Positions 8,693 to 16,771 of a DNA stretch of 64,000 nt are shown here, piece after piece. The stretch comes from Arthrobacter_H rhombi (GTDB taxonomy: Bacteria > Actinomycetota > Actinomycetes > Actinomycetales > Micrococcaceae). A model generated the notes under the pieces. It saw only the letters and a list, made by a program, of their open reading frames with translations. It did not search any database and was not told the DNA's origin. The position numbers and the translations under genes are program-made. Each line of letters opens with the position of its first letter. Position 1 is the stretch's first letter. The stretch is taken from NCBI RefSeq assembly GCF_039526245.1, contig NZ_BAAAIV010000007.1:1-64000 (forward strand). The letters run 5' to 3'.

Positions 8693-8698
8693 TATACT
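8693..8698 (+). promoter_or_regulatory. -10 box (TATACT) of truB, leaderless type
   Basis: TATACT ends 7 bases before the truB GTG, so the predicted transcript begins at or next to the start codon. No ribosome-binding site is present upstream of that GTG, which agrees with a leaderless mRNA. Confidence 0.65.
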
Positions 8699-8705
8699 GG
8701 GTGAC

Positions 8706-9614
8706 GTGAAAAAAGGTGCCAGCACAGATCAGGCCGCCGTCGGATCGGGACTGGTGATCGTCGACAAGCCGCAGGGCTGGACGAGTCACGATGTCGTGGG
8801 GCGCACCCGTCGGCTGGCGGGGACGCGCAAGGTCGGCCACGCAGGAACCCTGGATCCCATGGCCACCGGGGTCCTGGTGGTCGGGGTCAACAAGGCCACC
8901 CGTCTCCTGACCTACATCGTCGGTGCCTCCAAGACCTACGAGGCCACCATCCGCCTCGGCGAGAACACCGTGACCGATGATGCCGAAGGCGAGCTCCTGG
9001 AGGCGCGGATCGCCGCGGCCGTGACCCCCGAACAGATCCACCAGGGGGTTGCGGAACTGACGGGGGACATCGACCAGGTCCCCTCGAGCGTCAGCGCCAT
9101 CAAGGTCAACGGCGAACGCTCCTACGCCCGGGTGCGCAGCGGCGAGGACGTCGACCTGCCCGCCCGCCCCGTGACCGTCAGCCGGTTCGAGGTCCACGAC
9201 ATCCGGCGCCTGCGGGGTGGAAAGATCCAGGACGTGGACGTCACCGTCGAGTGCTCTTCGGGAACCTACATCCGTGCCCTGGCCCGCGACCTCGGGGAGG
9301 GGCTCGGAGTCGGCGGACACCTGACTGCCCTGCGCAGGACCCGCGTTGGACCGTATGGCATCGAGGGCGCCCGGACCATGGAGGAATTGGCCGACGGGTT
9401 CTCGATGCTGGCGTTGGACGATGCGGCACGGGCGCTCTTCCCGAACCGGGAACTCAGCGCCGAGGAAGCCACCGAACTGTCCTTCGGACGCCGCATCGCC
9501 CCCAATGAGGGGCAAGAGGTCACCGCGGCCTTCGCCCCGGACGGAACCTGCGTCGCCCTGTTGAAGAACAAGGCAGACGCCGCCAAACCGGAGATCGTCT
9601 TCGCCACCGCCTGA
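8706..9614 (+). CDS. truB: tRNA pseudouridine(55) synthase TruB
   Basis: A 302-residue pseudouridine synthase that converts U55 of the tRNA T-loop to pseudouridine. The catalytic region is GHAGTLDPMATGVL with the nucleophile Asp50. Before it come LVIVDKPQGWTSHDVV and after it TKTYEA-like (SKTYEATIRLG), all family marks. A C-terminal PUA-like segment covers about residues 235-300. The GTG at 8706 was chosen because it lies 7 bases after TATACT and opens into the conserved region; the longer open frame upstream crosses the hairpin repeats and is not supported. Confidence 0.93.
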   Translation: MKKGASTDQAAVGSGLVIVDKPQGWTSHDVVGRTRRLAGTRKVGHAGTLDPMATGVLVVGVNKATRLLTYIVGASKTYEATIRLGENTVTDDAEGELLEARIAAAVTPEQIHQGVAELTGDIDQVPSSVSAIKVNGERSYARVRSGEDVDLPARPVTVSRFEVHDIRRLRGGKIQDVDVTVECSSGTYIRALARDLGEGLGVGGHLTALRRTRVGPYGIEGARTMEELADGFSMLALDDAARALFPNRELSAEEATELSFGRRIAPNEGQEVTAAFAPDGTCVALLKNKADAAKPEIVFATA

Positions 9615-9690
9615 CCTCCATCCACCCTCCCGGGTGACGCACCGCCGTCGTTCCGGGGGACACCTGCCAGCCGCAAAGGAACCACCTACC

Positions 9691-10065
9691 GTGATCGTCG
9701 ACGGATTCTTCATCGCCGGTGCCATCATCTGCGCCCTGTCGGTCCTGCTCAGCGTGTTCGCCACGATCACCCGCGACCACCCGGATGACTACGCCATCAT
9801 CTCCGTCGCCGCCGTGGAGGTCTTCCTGGTGGTCTACGGCATCTCCGCGGCCATCCGCCAAGCCGGCGGCCAGGCCATCGCGGGGGAGACCTGGGAGTTC
9901 TGGGGGTATGTCCTCACCGCCCTGTTCGTGCCGGTCGTGGCCTTTGCCTGGGCGGTCACCGACAAGACCCGCTGGTCCAACGCAGTCCTGGCCGCCGTCG
10001 GCCTCACCGTATTCGTCATGTTGTACCGCATGGAACAGATCTGGGATGGAGTACCCCTCGCATGA
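9691..10065 (+). CDS. Small integral membrane protein, function unknown
   Basis: A 124-residue protein that is almost entirely hydrophobic, with about four membrane segments (near residues 5-25, 35-55, 68-88 and 98-115). I do not recognise a catalytic motif. The GTG at 9691 is preceded by AAGGAA about 10 bases upstream; a GTG at 9634 in frame has no ribosome-binding site. Its stop overlaps the next start as ATGA, so it forms a pair with the following membrane protein, and both lie between truB and ribF. They may work together, but nothing in the sequence says how. Confidence 0.8.
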   Translation: MIVDGFFIAGAIICALSVLLSVFATITRDHPDDYAIISVAAVEVFLVVYGISAAIRQAGGQAIAGETWEFWGYVLTALFVPVVAFAWAVTDKTRWSNAVLAAVGLTVFVMLYRMEQIWDGVPLA

Positions 10066-10487
10066 AAACACCCGACACGCAGCAGAGCACGGGACGGCAG
10101 GCCGGACTGGGGCGCATCATCATCGCCGTCTATGGCATCTTCGCGATCTCCTCCACGGCCCGCGCCGGCTACCAGATCCTCACGAAATTCGATGAGGCCC
10201 CGCTGGCGTATGTGCTCAGCGCGGTGGCCGCGGTGGTCTACATCATCGCCACCATTGCCCTGGCGTCCCACCGCAGTGGCAGCTGGCGGCTGTCGCTGAC
10301 AGCGATCCTGGTGGAGCTGGCCGGCGTCGTCATCGTGGGCATCCTCAGTTTTGCCGTGCCGCAGGACTTCGCCCACCCGGCAGTGTGGTCGCACTTCGGG
10401 CAGGGGTATGGCTACATTCCGCTGGTGCTGCCGCTGATCGGGCTCTGGTGGCTCTTCCGGCACCGGGAGCCCGCCGCCGCGCGCTAG
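10062..10487 (+). CDS. Small integral membrane protein, function unknown
   Basis: A 141-residue protein with four predicted membrane segments (about residues 17-37, 48-68, 80-100 and 115-133), ending in a basic RHREPAAAR tail. The ATG overlaps the upstream stop by four bases, implying coupled synthesis with the preceding membrane protein. The general plan of four helices and short loops is seen in many uncharacterised actinobacterial proteins. No motif identifies substrate or activity. Confidence 0.8.
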   Translation: MKTPDTQQSTGRQAGLGRIIIAVYGIFAISSTARAGYQILTKFDEAPLAYVLSAVAAVVYIIATIALASHRSGSWRLSLTAILVELAGVVIVGILSFAVPQDFAHPAVWSHFGQGYGYIPLVLPLIGLWWLFRHREPAAAR

Positions 10488-10573
10488 CGTGAATTCGGCA
10501 TCACGGGCCGATCGTGAATAATGGAAAACGCGCCACCCCGGCCACCGACACGGCAGCATCCCCAAGGAGCACA

Positions 10574-11533
10574 GTGCACTACTGGAAAGGCCTCGAATCC
10601 GTTCCCGCGGACTTCGGGCCATCGGTCGTCACCATCGGCAACTTCGACGGTGTCCACCGGGGCCACCGGGAGGTGCTCTCCACGCTGACCGCCCTGGGTG
10701 CCCGCCGCCACGCATCCTCCGTGGCCATCAGCTTCGACCCGCATCCCGCCCAGGTCCACCGCCCGGGGACGTACCCGCCGCTGATCATGGGGCTGGCCGA
10801 CCGGATCGACTCGCTGGCCGAAACCGGCATCGATGCGCTGCTGATGATCCACTACACGCTGGAGTTCGCCCAGGCCACCGCCGAGGAATTCGTCACGAAC
10901 ATCATCGTGGACCGGTTGCACGCCTGCGCCGTCGTCGTGGGACATGATGTGCGGTTCGGCCGCGACAACTCAGGGGACTTCGCCACCATGGTCGAGCTGG
11001 GCCGGATCCACGGTTTCGAGGTCATCGGCATCGACGACATCGGCGAATCGCGGCGCTGGTCCTCCACCTGGATCCGCGAGGCACTCACCGACGGTGACGT
11101 GGCCACCGCCAACGAGATCCTCGGCCGTCCGCACCGCATGCGCGGGGAGATCGTCCACGGCGCCGCCCGCGGTCGCGAACTCGGTTTCCCGACGGCCAAC
11201 CTCTCCACCGACGCCACCGGGATCATCCCCGCCGACGGCGTCTACGCCGGCTGGCTGGTCGACGAATCGGAGATGGCGTGGCCCGCGGCGATCTCCGTCG
11301 GCTCCAACCCGACCTTCGAAGGCGTCAGCCGCCAGGTGGAGGCCCATGTCATCGACCGCCCGGCCGAGGAGGTCGGGGACTTCGACCTCTATGGCCAGCA
11401 GGCCGTCGTCGAATTCGTCGCCCGACTGCGGCCCATGGTGGCCTACCACGGGGTCCAGGCACTGATCGAGCAGATGAACGACGATGTCCAGCGCGCCCGA
11501 TCCCTCCTGGCCCATGACCGGGCCGGCGCCTGA
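10574..11533 (+). CDS. ribF: Bifunctional riboflavin kinase/FAD synthetase
   Basis: A 319-residue enzyme that phosphorylates riboflavin to FMN and adenylates FMN to FAD. The N-terminal nucleotidyltransferase domain has GNFDGVHRGH (about residues 22-31) and a later STWIREAL segment; the C-terminal flavokinase domain has RGRELGFPTANL (about 197-208). The GTG at 10574 sits 4 bases after AAGGAG, which is better than the ATG 60 bases upstream. It keeps the common truB-ribF neighbourhood, although here two membrane-protein genes separate them. Confidence 0.94.
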   Translation: MHYWKGLESVPADFGPSVVTIGNFDGVHRGHREVLSTLTALGARRHASSVAISFDPHPAQVHRPGTYPPLIMGLADRIDSLAETGIDALLMIHYTLEFAQATAEEFVTNIIVDRLHACAVVVGHDVRFGRDNSGDFATMVELGRIHGFEVIGIDDIGESRRWSSTWIREALTDGDVATANEILGRPHRMRGEIVHGAARGRELGFPTANLSTDATGIIPADGVYAGWLVDESEMAWPAAISVGSNPTFEGVSRQVEAHVIDRPAEEVGDFDLYGQQAVVEFVARLRPMVAYHGVQALIEQMNDDVQRARSLLAHDRAGA

Positions 11534-12347
11534 GCGCGGACCCGCGGCACCGGTGACCCGACCCGCCGCGGACGCCCCCATCCCCAACTTGCCGATCCGG
11601 GCCCCGGAACTCGATGAGGCCCGGCGGCTGGCCTTCGGTGCGGCCTTCTCCAGCGGCGGCGACCTCTATGACGCGGTGCGCCCCGCCTACCCGGACGCCG
11701 CAGTGGATTTCCTGATCCCCCCCGGTGCACGTGACGCCGTCGACCTGGGTGCCGGGACCGGAATCCTCACCCTGCAACTCGCCGCGCGGGGATTGAGCAC
11801 GACGGCGGTGGATCCTTCGGCTGACATGCTGGCCCAGCTGCACCTCAAGTCTGCTGCGCCCACCACGCTCCGGGCGTCAGCGGAGGACACCGGCCTGCCC
11901 GACGCCTCCTTCGACCTGGCCACGTATGCGCAGGCCTGGCATTGGGTGGACGTGCCCCGCGCCTCGGCGGAGACCGCCAGGATCCTGCGGCCCGGCGGAC
12001 GGCTGGGACTCATCTGGAACCAGCTCGACGTCACCGTCGGCTGGGTGCACCGGCTCAGCCGGATCATGCATGCCGGAGACGTGCACCGCCCCGAGTTCGT
12101 CCCCGACATCGGCCCGGAATTCTCCGGGCTGGAGTCGCTGCAGGTGCGTTGGGAGCAACCGGTCACCCCGGAGCACCTCATCGACCTGGCCAAGTCGCGC
12201 AGCTACTACCTGCGGGCCGGCACCGAGACGCGGGCCCGGGTCGAAGGCAACCTCGTCTGGTACCTGTACGAGCACCTCGGACTGCAGCCCGGGCAGGAGC
12301 TCGGGCTGCCGTACTACACGCATGCCTGGCGGGCCCACCGTCCGTAG
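11514..12347 (+). CDS. Class I SAM-dependent methyltransferase
   Basis: About 277 residues with a Rossmann-type methyltransferase fold. Motif I is AVDLGAGTGILTLQLA, then TAVDPSADMLAQL, then DLATYAQAWHWVD and the post-motif LRPGGRLGLIWN, the pattern of the methyltransferase type-11 family. The substrate cannot be told from sequence. The start is uncertain: ATG at 11484, ATG at 11514 and GTG at 11553 are all in frame and none has a good ribosome-binding site. The first two overlap the end of ribF, which would imply coupling. Confidence 0.8.
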   Translation: MTGPAPERGPAAPVTRPAADAPIPNLPIRAPELDEARRLAFGAAFSSGGDLYDAVRPAYPDAAVDFLIPPGARDAVDLGAGTGILTLQLAARGLSTTAVDPSADMLAQLHLKSAAPTTLRASAEDTGLPDASFDLATYAQAWHWVDVPRASAETARILRPGGRLGLIWNQLDVTVGWVHRLSRIMHAGDVHRPEFVPDIGPEFSGLESLQVRWEQPVTPEHLIDLAKSRSYYLRAGTETRARVEGNLVWYLYEHLGLQPGQELGLPYYTHAWRAHRP

Positions 12348-12422
12348 GGGCGGTGATGCTAGACTGACTGGTGGTGTGCGCTGCAGTCCGCGGTTGCGTG
12401 TCACCACGCCGGAAACGGCACC

Positions 12423-12428
12423 TAAACT
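12423..12428 (+). promoter_or_regulatory. Putative -10 box (TAAACT) for rpsO
   Basis: TAAACT predicts a start near 12435 with a leader of about 21 nt carrying CAGGAG. A second candidate, TAGACT preceded by TGATGC at 12360-12365, could drive a longer leader. Confidence 0.5.
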
Positions 12429-12455
12429 GTTCGCGGTACAACTCCAGGAGTTAAT

Positions 12456-12725
12456 GTGGCCCTCGACGCTGCTGTTAAGACCGAAATCATCAAGGCTTAC
12501 GCCACCCACGAAGGCGACACGGGTTCACCCGAGGTGCAGATTGCAGTTCTGTCCCGTCGTATTCTGGACCTGACGGAGCACCTGAAGACCCACAAGCACG
12601 ATCACCACACCCGCCGTGGCCTCATGGGCATGGTTGGCCGTCGTCGTCGCATGCTCGGTTACCTGAAGGACACCGACATCGTCCGCTACCGTGCGCTCAT
12701 CGAGCGTCTCGGCCTGCGCCGCTAG
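12456..12725 (+). CDS. rpsO: 30S ribosomal protein S15
   Basis: An 89-residue S15, a primary binder of the 16S rRNA central domain. The complete fold is visible: DTGSPEVQIA, LTEHLKTHKHDHHTRRGL and the rRNA-contacting helix GRRRRMLGYL. The GTG at 12456 follows CAGGAG with 5 bases between. It lies directly before pnp, as in many bacteria, but a hairpin separates them here. Confidence 0.96.
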   Translation: MALDAAVKTEIIKAYATHEGDTGSPEVQIAVLSRRILDLTEHLKTHKHDHHTRRGLMGMVGRRRRMLGYLKDTDIVRYRALIERLGLRR

Positions 12726-12737
12726 TCGGATCCACGG

Positions 12738-12776
12738 AAGCGGTCTCCCCGCCGGGCAACCGGTGAGGGGCCGCTT
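12738..12776 (+). terminator. Hairpin terminator after rpsO
   Basis: AAGCGG (12738-12743) pairs with CCGCTT (12771-12776) and CCCC with GGGG inside, with the GCCGGGCAACCGG apex. It ends in TTTCTGG, starting 13 bases after the rpsO stop. It may be partial and let some transcripts run into pnp. Confidence 0.65.
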
Positions 12777-12925
12777 TCTGGCAACGGGCCCCGGTTCGTT
12801 GCCACCACCACAAGTGAAAACTGCAGGAACCAGCCATCTCGGACATTCGCGGTCCTCGGTAGTGGTTTACGGAAACCGGCACGACGCCGGACACCCCGTG
12901 GGCCTCGATCGAAGACCGGGTGCCC

Positions 12926-12944
12926 CCTCCGGTGGAACCGGAGG
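12926..12944 (+). other. Stem-loop in the pnp leader
   Basis: CCTCCGGT and ACCGGAGG form a perfect 8-bp stem with the 3-nt loop GGA, about 45 bases before the pnp start. In E. coli a leader hairpin of pnp is cut by RNase III for autocontrol; whether this one plays that part is inference. Confidence 0.55.
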
Positions 12945-12989
12945 AGATGGGCTGGCCCTGCGCCAAACGAGAAACGGAGGTGACTCTCC

Positions 12990-15227
12990 ATGGAGGGTCC
13001 CGAAATTCAATTCGCAGAAGCGGTCATCGACAATGGCCGATTCGGATCGCGCACCATCCGCTTTGAGACCGGGCGCCTCGCCCAGCAGGCCGCCGGCGCG
13101 GCCATGGTCTACATCGATGACGACACGTCCATGCTGTCGGCCACCACTGCCGGCAAGCACCCCCGCGAGGGCTTTGACTTCTTCCCGCTGACCGTGGACG
13201 TCGAGGAGCGCATGTACGCTGCCGGCCGCATCCCGGGCAGCTTCTTCCGCCGCGAGGGCCGCCCCTCCACCGAGGCCATCCTGGCCTGCCGCCTCATGGA
13301 CCGCCCGCTGCGCCCCGCCTTCGTCAAGGGCCTGCGCAACGAGGTCCAGGTCGTCGTCACCATCTTGTCGATGAACCCGGATGACCTGTACGACGTGGTG
13401 GCCATCAACGCCTCCTCGATGTCGACCCAGCTCTCCGGCCTGCCGTTCTCCGGCCCCATCGGCGGCGTCCGCGTTGCCCTGGTCGACGACGGCAACGGCG
13501 CCCAGTGGGTTGCCTTCCCGAAGCACTCCCAGCTGGAGAACGCCGTGTTCTCCATGGTCGTGGCCGGCCGCGTTGCCGGTGACGATGTCGCCATCATGAT
13601 GGTCGAGGCCGAGGCCACCGACCACGCCTGGAACCTGATCAAGGAAAACGGCGCCACCGCCCCGACCGAAGAGGTCGTCGCCGAGGGCCTCGAGGCAGCC
13701 AAGCCGTTCATCCAGGTCCTCTGCGACGCGCAGGCCGACCTGGCCTCCCGCGCCGCGAAGCCGACCGTGGAATTCCCGGTCTTCCGCGACTACGAGGACG
13801 ACGTCTACGCCGCCGTTGAAGCTGCTGCCTCCGCCAAGCTGGCCGGGATCTTCGCGATCGCCGACAAGCAGGAACGTGACAGCGCCTCCAGCGTGTACCG
13901 CGACGAAATCGTCGAGCAGCTCGCCGGCGAAGGCAAGGAGTTCGAAGGCCGCGTCAACGAGGTCTCCAAGGCCTTCGGTGCCGTGACCAAGCAGGTCGTG
14001 CGCCAGCGCATCCTCACCGAGCAGGTCCGCATCGACGGCCGTGGACTGACGGACATCCGCCAGCTCACCGCCGAGGTCGAGGTCCTGCCCCGCGTGCACG
14101 GTTCGGCGATCTTCGAGCGTGGCGAAACCCAGATCATGGGCGTCACTACGCTGAACATGCTCAAGATGGAGCAGCAGATCGACTCGTTGTCGCCGGTGAC
14201 GCGCAAGCGCTACATGCACAACTACAACTTCCCGCCGTACTCCACCGGCGAGACCGGCCGCGTCGGTTCCCCGAAGCGCCGCGAAATCGGCCACGGAGCC
14301 CTCGCAGAGCGTGCCCTGGTGCCCGTGCTGCCGACCCGCGAGGAATTCCCCTACGCGATCCGCCAGGTCTCCGAGGCACTGGGCTCCAACGGCTCCACCT
14401 CGATGGGCTCCGTGTGCGCCTCGACCCTGTCGCTGCTCAACGCCGGTGTGCCGCTGCGCGCACCGGTTGCCGGCATCGCCATGGGCCTGGTCTCCGACCA
14501 GGTCGACGGCCAGACCCGCTACGCGGCGCTGACCGACATCCTCGGAGCCGAGGACGCCATGGGCGACATGGACTTCAAGGTCGCCGGCACCTCCGAGTTC
14601 GTCACGGCCATCCAGCTGGACACCAAGCTCGACGGCATCCCGGCCTCCGTGCTGGCCGCCGCGCTGAAGCAGGCCCGCGAGGCACGCCTGCACATCCTCT
14701 CGGTGATCAACTCCGCGATCGACACCCCGGATGAGATGAGCGAATTCGCTCCGCGCATCATCTCGGTGAAGATCCCCGTGGACAAGATCGGCGAGGTCAT
14801 CGGCCCGAAGGGCAAGATGATCAACACGATCCAGGAGGACACCGGCGCCGACATCTCCATCGAAGATGACGGCACGGTCCTGATCGGTGCGACCAACGGC
14901 GAATCCGCCGAGGCCGCCCGCTCCGCCATCAACGCGATCGCCAACCCCATGGTCCCGGAGGTCGGCGAACGCTACCTCGGTACCGTGGTGAAGCTGACCA
15001 CGTTCGGCGCCTTCGTGTCCCTGACCCCGGGCAAGGACGGCCTGCTGCACATCTCCGAGCTGCGCAAGCTCGCCGGTGGCAAGCGCGTCGACGACGTCGA
15101 GGACGTTGTCTCCGTGGGCCAGAAGCTCCAGGTGGAGATCACCAAGGTCGATGACCGCGGAAAGCTCTCCCTGGCCCCTGTCGTCGCCGATGAGGCCGAG
15201 GCCGACTCCTCGCCCGCCAACGCGTAG
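12990..15227 (+). CDS. pnp: Polyribonucleotide nucleotidyltransferase (PNPase)
   Basis: A 745-residue phosphorolytic 3'-5' exoribonuclease that works as a trimer. It has two RNase PH domains (about residues 10-230 and 330-570) separated by a helical region, then a KH domain with GEVIGPKGKMINTI (near residue 602) and an S1 domain (about 655-725), ending in an acidic tail. Catalytic-core features FFRREGRPS and GSNGSTSMGSVCA are present. The ATG follows GGAGG at 12976-12980. The M16 peptidase gene follows after 15 bases, a conserved actinobacterial pair. Confidence 0.96.
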   Translation: MEGPEIQFAEAVIDNGRFGSRTIRFETGRLAQQAAGAAMVYIDDDTSMLSATTAGKHPREGFDFFPLTVDVEERMYAAGRIPGSFFRREGRPSTEAILACRLMDRPLRPAFVKGLRNEVQVVVTILSMNPDDLYDVVAINASSMSTQLSGLPFSGPIGGVRVALVDDGNGAQWVAFPKHSQLENAVFSMVVAGRVAGDDVAIMMVEAEATDHAWNLIKENGATAPTEEVVAEGLEAAKPFIQVLCDAQADLASRAAKPTVEFPVFRDYEDDVYAAVEAAASAKLAGIFAIADKQERDSASSVYRDEIVEQLAGEGKEFEGRVNEVSKAFGAVTKQVVRQRILTEQVRIDGRGLTDIRQLTAEVEVLPRVHGSAIFERGETQIMGVTTLNMLKMEQQIDSLSPVTRKRYMHNYNFPPYSTGETGRVGSPKRREIGHGALAERALVPVLPTREEFPYAIRQVSEALGSNGSTSMGSVCASTLSLLNAGVPLRAPVAGIAMGLVSDQVDGQTRYAALTDILGAEDAMGDMDFKVAGTSEFVTAIQLDTKLDGIPASVLAAALKQAREARLHILSVINSAIDTPDEMSEFAPRIISVKIPVDKIGEVIGPKGKMINTIQEDTGADISIEDDGTVLIGATNGESAEAARSAINAIANPMVPEVGERYLGTVVKLTTFGAFVSLTPGKDGLLHISELRKLAGGKRVDDVEDVVSVGQKLQVEITKVDDRGKLSLAPVVADEAEADSSPANA

Positions 15228-15242
15228 GGACGAGATACACCC

Positions 15243-16643
15243 ATGGCATTGATTCCTTTGCCGCTCCATGGCTCGGGAATGTTCCCGTCGACCGCTGAGC
15301 GCGGTGCCCCCGGCACCGGCTCACCGATCGAGGACGGGGATCCAACCATCCTGCACGGGGAGGCCGGAGGGGCGCTGGTGCGCCGCTCCGTCCTCCCCGG
15401 CGGGGTGCGGGTGCTGACCGAGGCCATGCCCGGACAGCGCTCCGCAACGATCGGCTTCTGGGTCGGTGTGGGATCGCGTGACGAGGCCGAAGGCCAGCAC
15501 GGATCCACCCACTTCCTGGAACACCTGCTCTTCAAGGGCACCACTCGCCGTAGCGCGATGGACATTGCCTCTGCCTTCGACGAAGTCGGTGGCGAATCCA
15601 ATGCCGCCACGGCGAAGGAAAACACCTGCTATTTTGCCCGCGTCCTGGACGCGGACCTGCCGCTGGCCATCGACGTGATCGCCGACATGATCACCTCCGC
15701 TGTGCTCGATCCCCAGGAACTCGAGCAGGAACGCGACGTCATCCTCGAGGAAATCGCGATGGACAGCGATGACCCGGGAGACGTAGCGCACGAGAAGTTC
15801 GTGGCCGCAGTGCTCGGCACCCACCCGCTGGCCCGGCCCATCGGGGGGACCCCCGAGGCGATCCTGTCCATCGGCCGCGACGCGGTGGTGGACCACTACC
15901 GCCGGTACTACAAGCCCAGCGAACTGGTCATCACCGTCGCCGGTTCCCTCGACCACGACGAGGTCTGCCGCCAGGTCCTCCAGGCCCTGCGCACCGCCGG
16001 CTGGACCCTGGACGAGGACGCGCTGCCCGAGCCACGCCGCAGCACCGCACCGGTGGAGATCGCCGGACAGCACACCATCGACGTCATCCGCCGCCCGGTC
16101 GAGCAGACCAACATCATCATGGGCTGCCCCGGGATTGTCGCCACTGACGAACGCCGCCACACGATGAGCGTGCTCAACGCCGTCCTGGGTGGCGGCATGT
16201 CGTCGCGGTTGTTCCAGGAAATCCGCGAGAAGCGCGGTCTGGTCTACTCCACCTACTCCTTCTCGGCCGCTTACTCGGACGTCGGCTACTTCGGCATGTA
16301 CGCCGGCTGTGCACCCGGCAAGACCGGGCAGGTCATCGGCCTGCTCGGCGAAGAGCTGGACAAGTTGGCTGCCGACGGCATCACCTCCGAAGAGTTGCGC
16401 AAGGCCATCGGCCAACTCTCGGGCGGCATGGTGCTCGCCTTGGAGGACCCGGGATCGCGCATGTCACGGCTGGGCCGTGCCGAGCTGGTCACCGGCTTCT
16501 TCCAGGACCTCGACGAGTCACTGGCCCGTGTCCGGGCGGTCACCGCCGATACGGTCCAGGCGCTCGCCCGCGAACTGGCCTCCCGGCCCCGCACCGTCAC
16601 CGTCGTGGGGCCTTTCGACAGTCCGGCGGATTTCGGCCTCTAG
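15243..16643 (+). CDS. M16 family zinc peptidase (pitrilysin/processing-peptidase type)
   Basis: A 466-residue metallopeptidase of the M16 family. The inverted zinc motif HxxEH is HFLEH (His90, Glu93, His94), followed by LFKGT; the distal Glu lies in the EQERDVILEEI segment (about residues 160-175). The C-terminal M16 half has the SSRLFQEIREKRGLVYS segment near residue 320. It probably degrades peptides in the cytoplasm; substrates are unknown. It lies 15 bases after pnp and is likely co-transcribed with it. Confidence 0.9.
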   Translation: MALIPLPLHGSGMFPSTAERGAPGTGSPIEDGDPTILHGEAGGALVRRSVLPGGVRVLTEAMPGQRSATIGFWVGVGSRDEAEGQHGSTHFLEHLLFKGTTRRSAMDIASAFDEVGGESNAATAKENTCYFARVLDADLPLAIDVIADMITSAVLDPQELEQERDVILEEIAMDSDDPGDVAHEKFVAAVLGTHPLARPIGGTPEAILSIGRDAVVDHYRRYYKPSELVITVAGSLDHDEVCRQVLQALRTAGWTLDEDALPEPRRSTAPVEIAGQHTIDVIRRPVEQTNIIMGCPGIVATDERRHTMSVLNAVLGGGMSSRLFQEIREKRGLVYSTYSFSAAYSDVGYFGMYAGCAPGKTGQVIGLLGEELDKLAADGITSEELRKAIGQLSGGMVLALEDPGSRMSRLGRAELVTGFFQDLDESLARVRAVTADTVQALARELASRPRTVTVVGPFDSPADFGL

Positions 16644-16771
16644 CCGCACGGCGGCCCGCAGTACACGCGGGTCCTCCTTGCGCCGGAAACCCTGTTCATG
16701 CCTCTATGCTCGGAATGATGTGGTCCCGATCACCCACATCATCACCCGCATATCTTGAGAGGCTCAATGCC

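Larger units (their letters stand above)
8379..8705. other. Gene-free stretch between rbfA and truB
   Basis: This 327-bp stretch contains an exact 50-bp tandem repeat (8421-8520) made of hairpins, then about 170 bp without a supportable gene, and the truB promoter at its end. An open frame in phase with truB covers part of it but lacks a start with a ribosome-binding site and has no family resemblance. Confidence 0.7.

Noticed and set aside
12867..15269. An 800-codon open frame on the minus strand opposite pnp
   Set aside because: It mirrors pnp codon by codon, is Gly/Val/Asp/His-rich and has no ribosome-binding site or motif.
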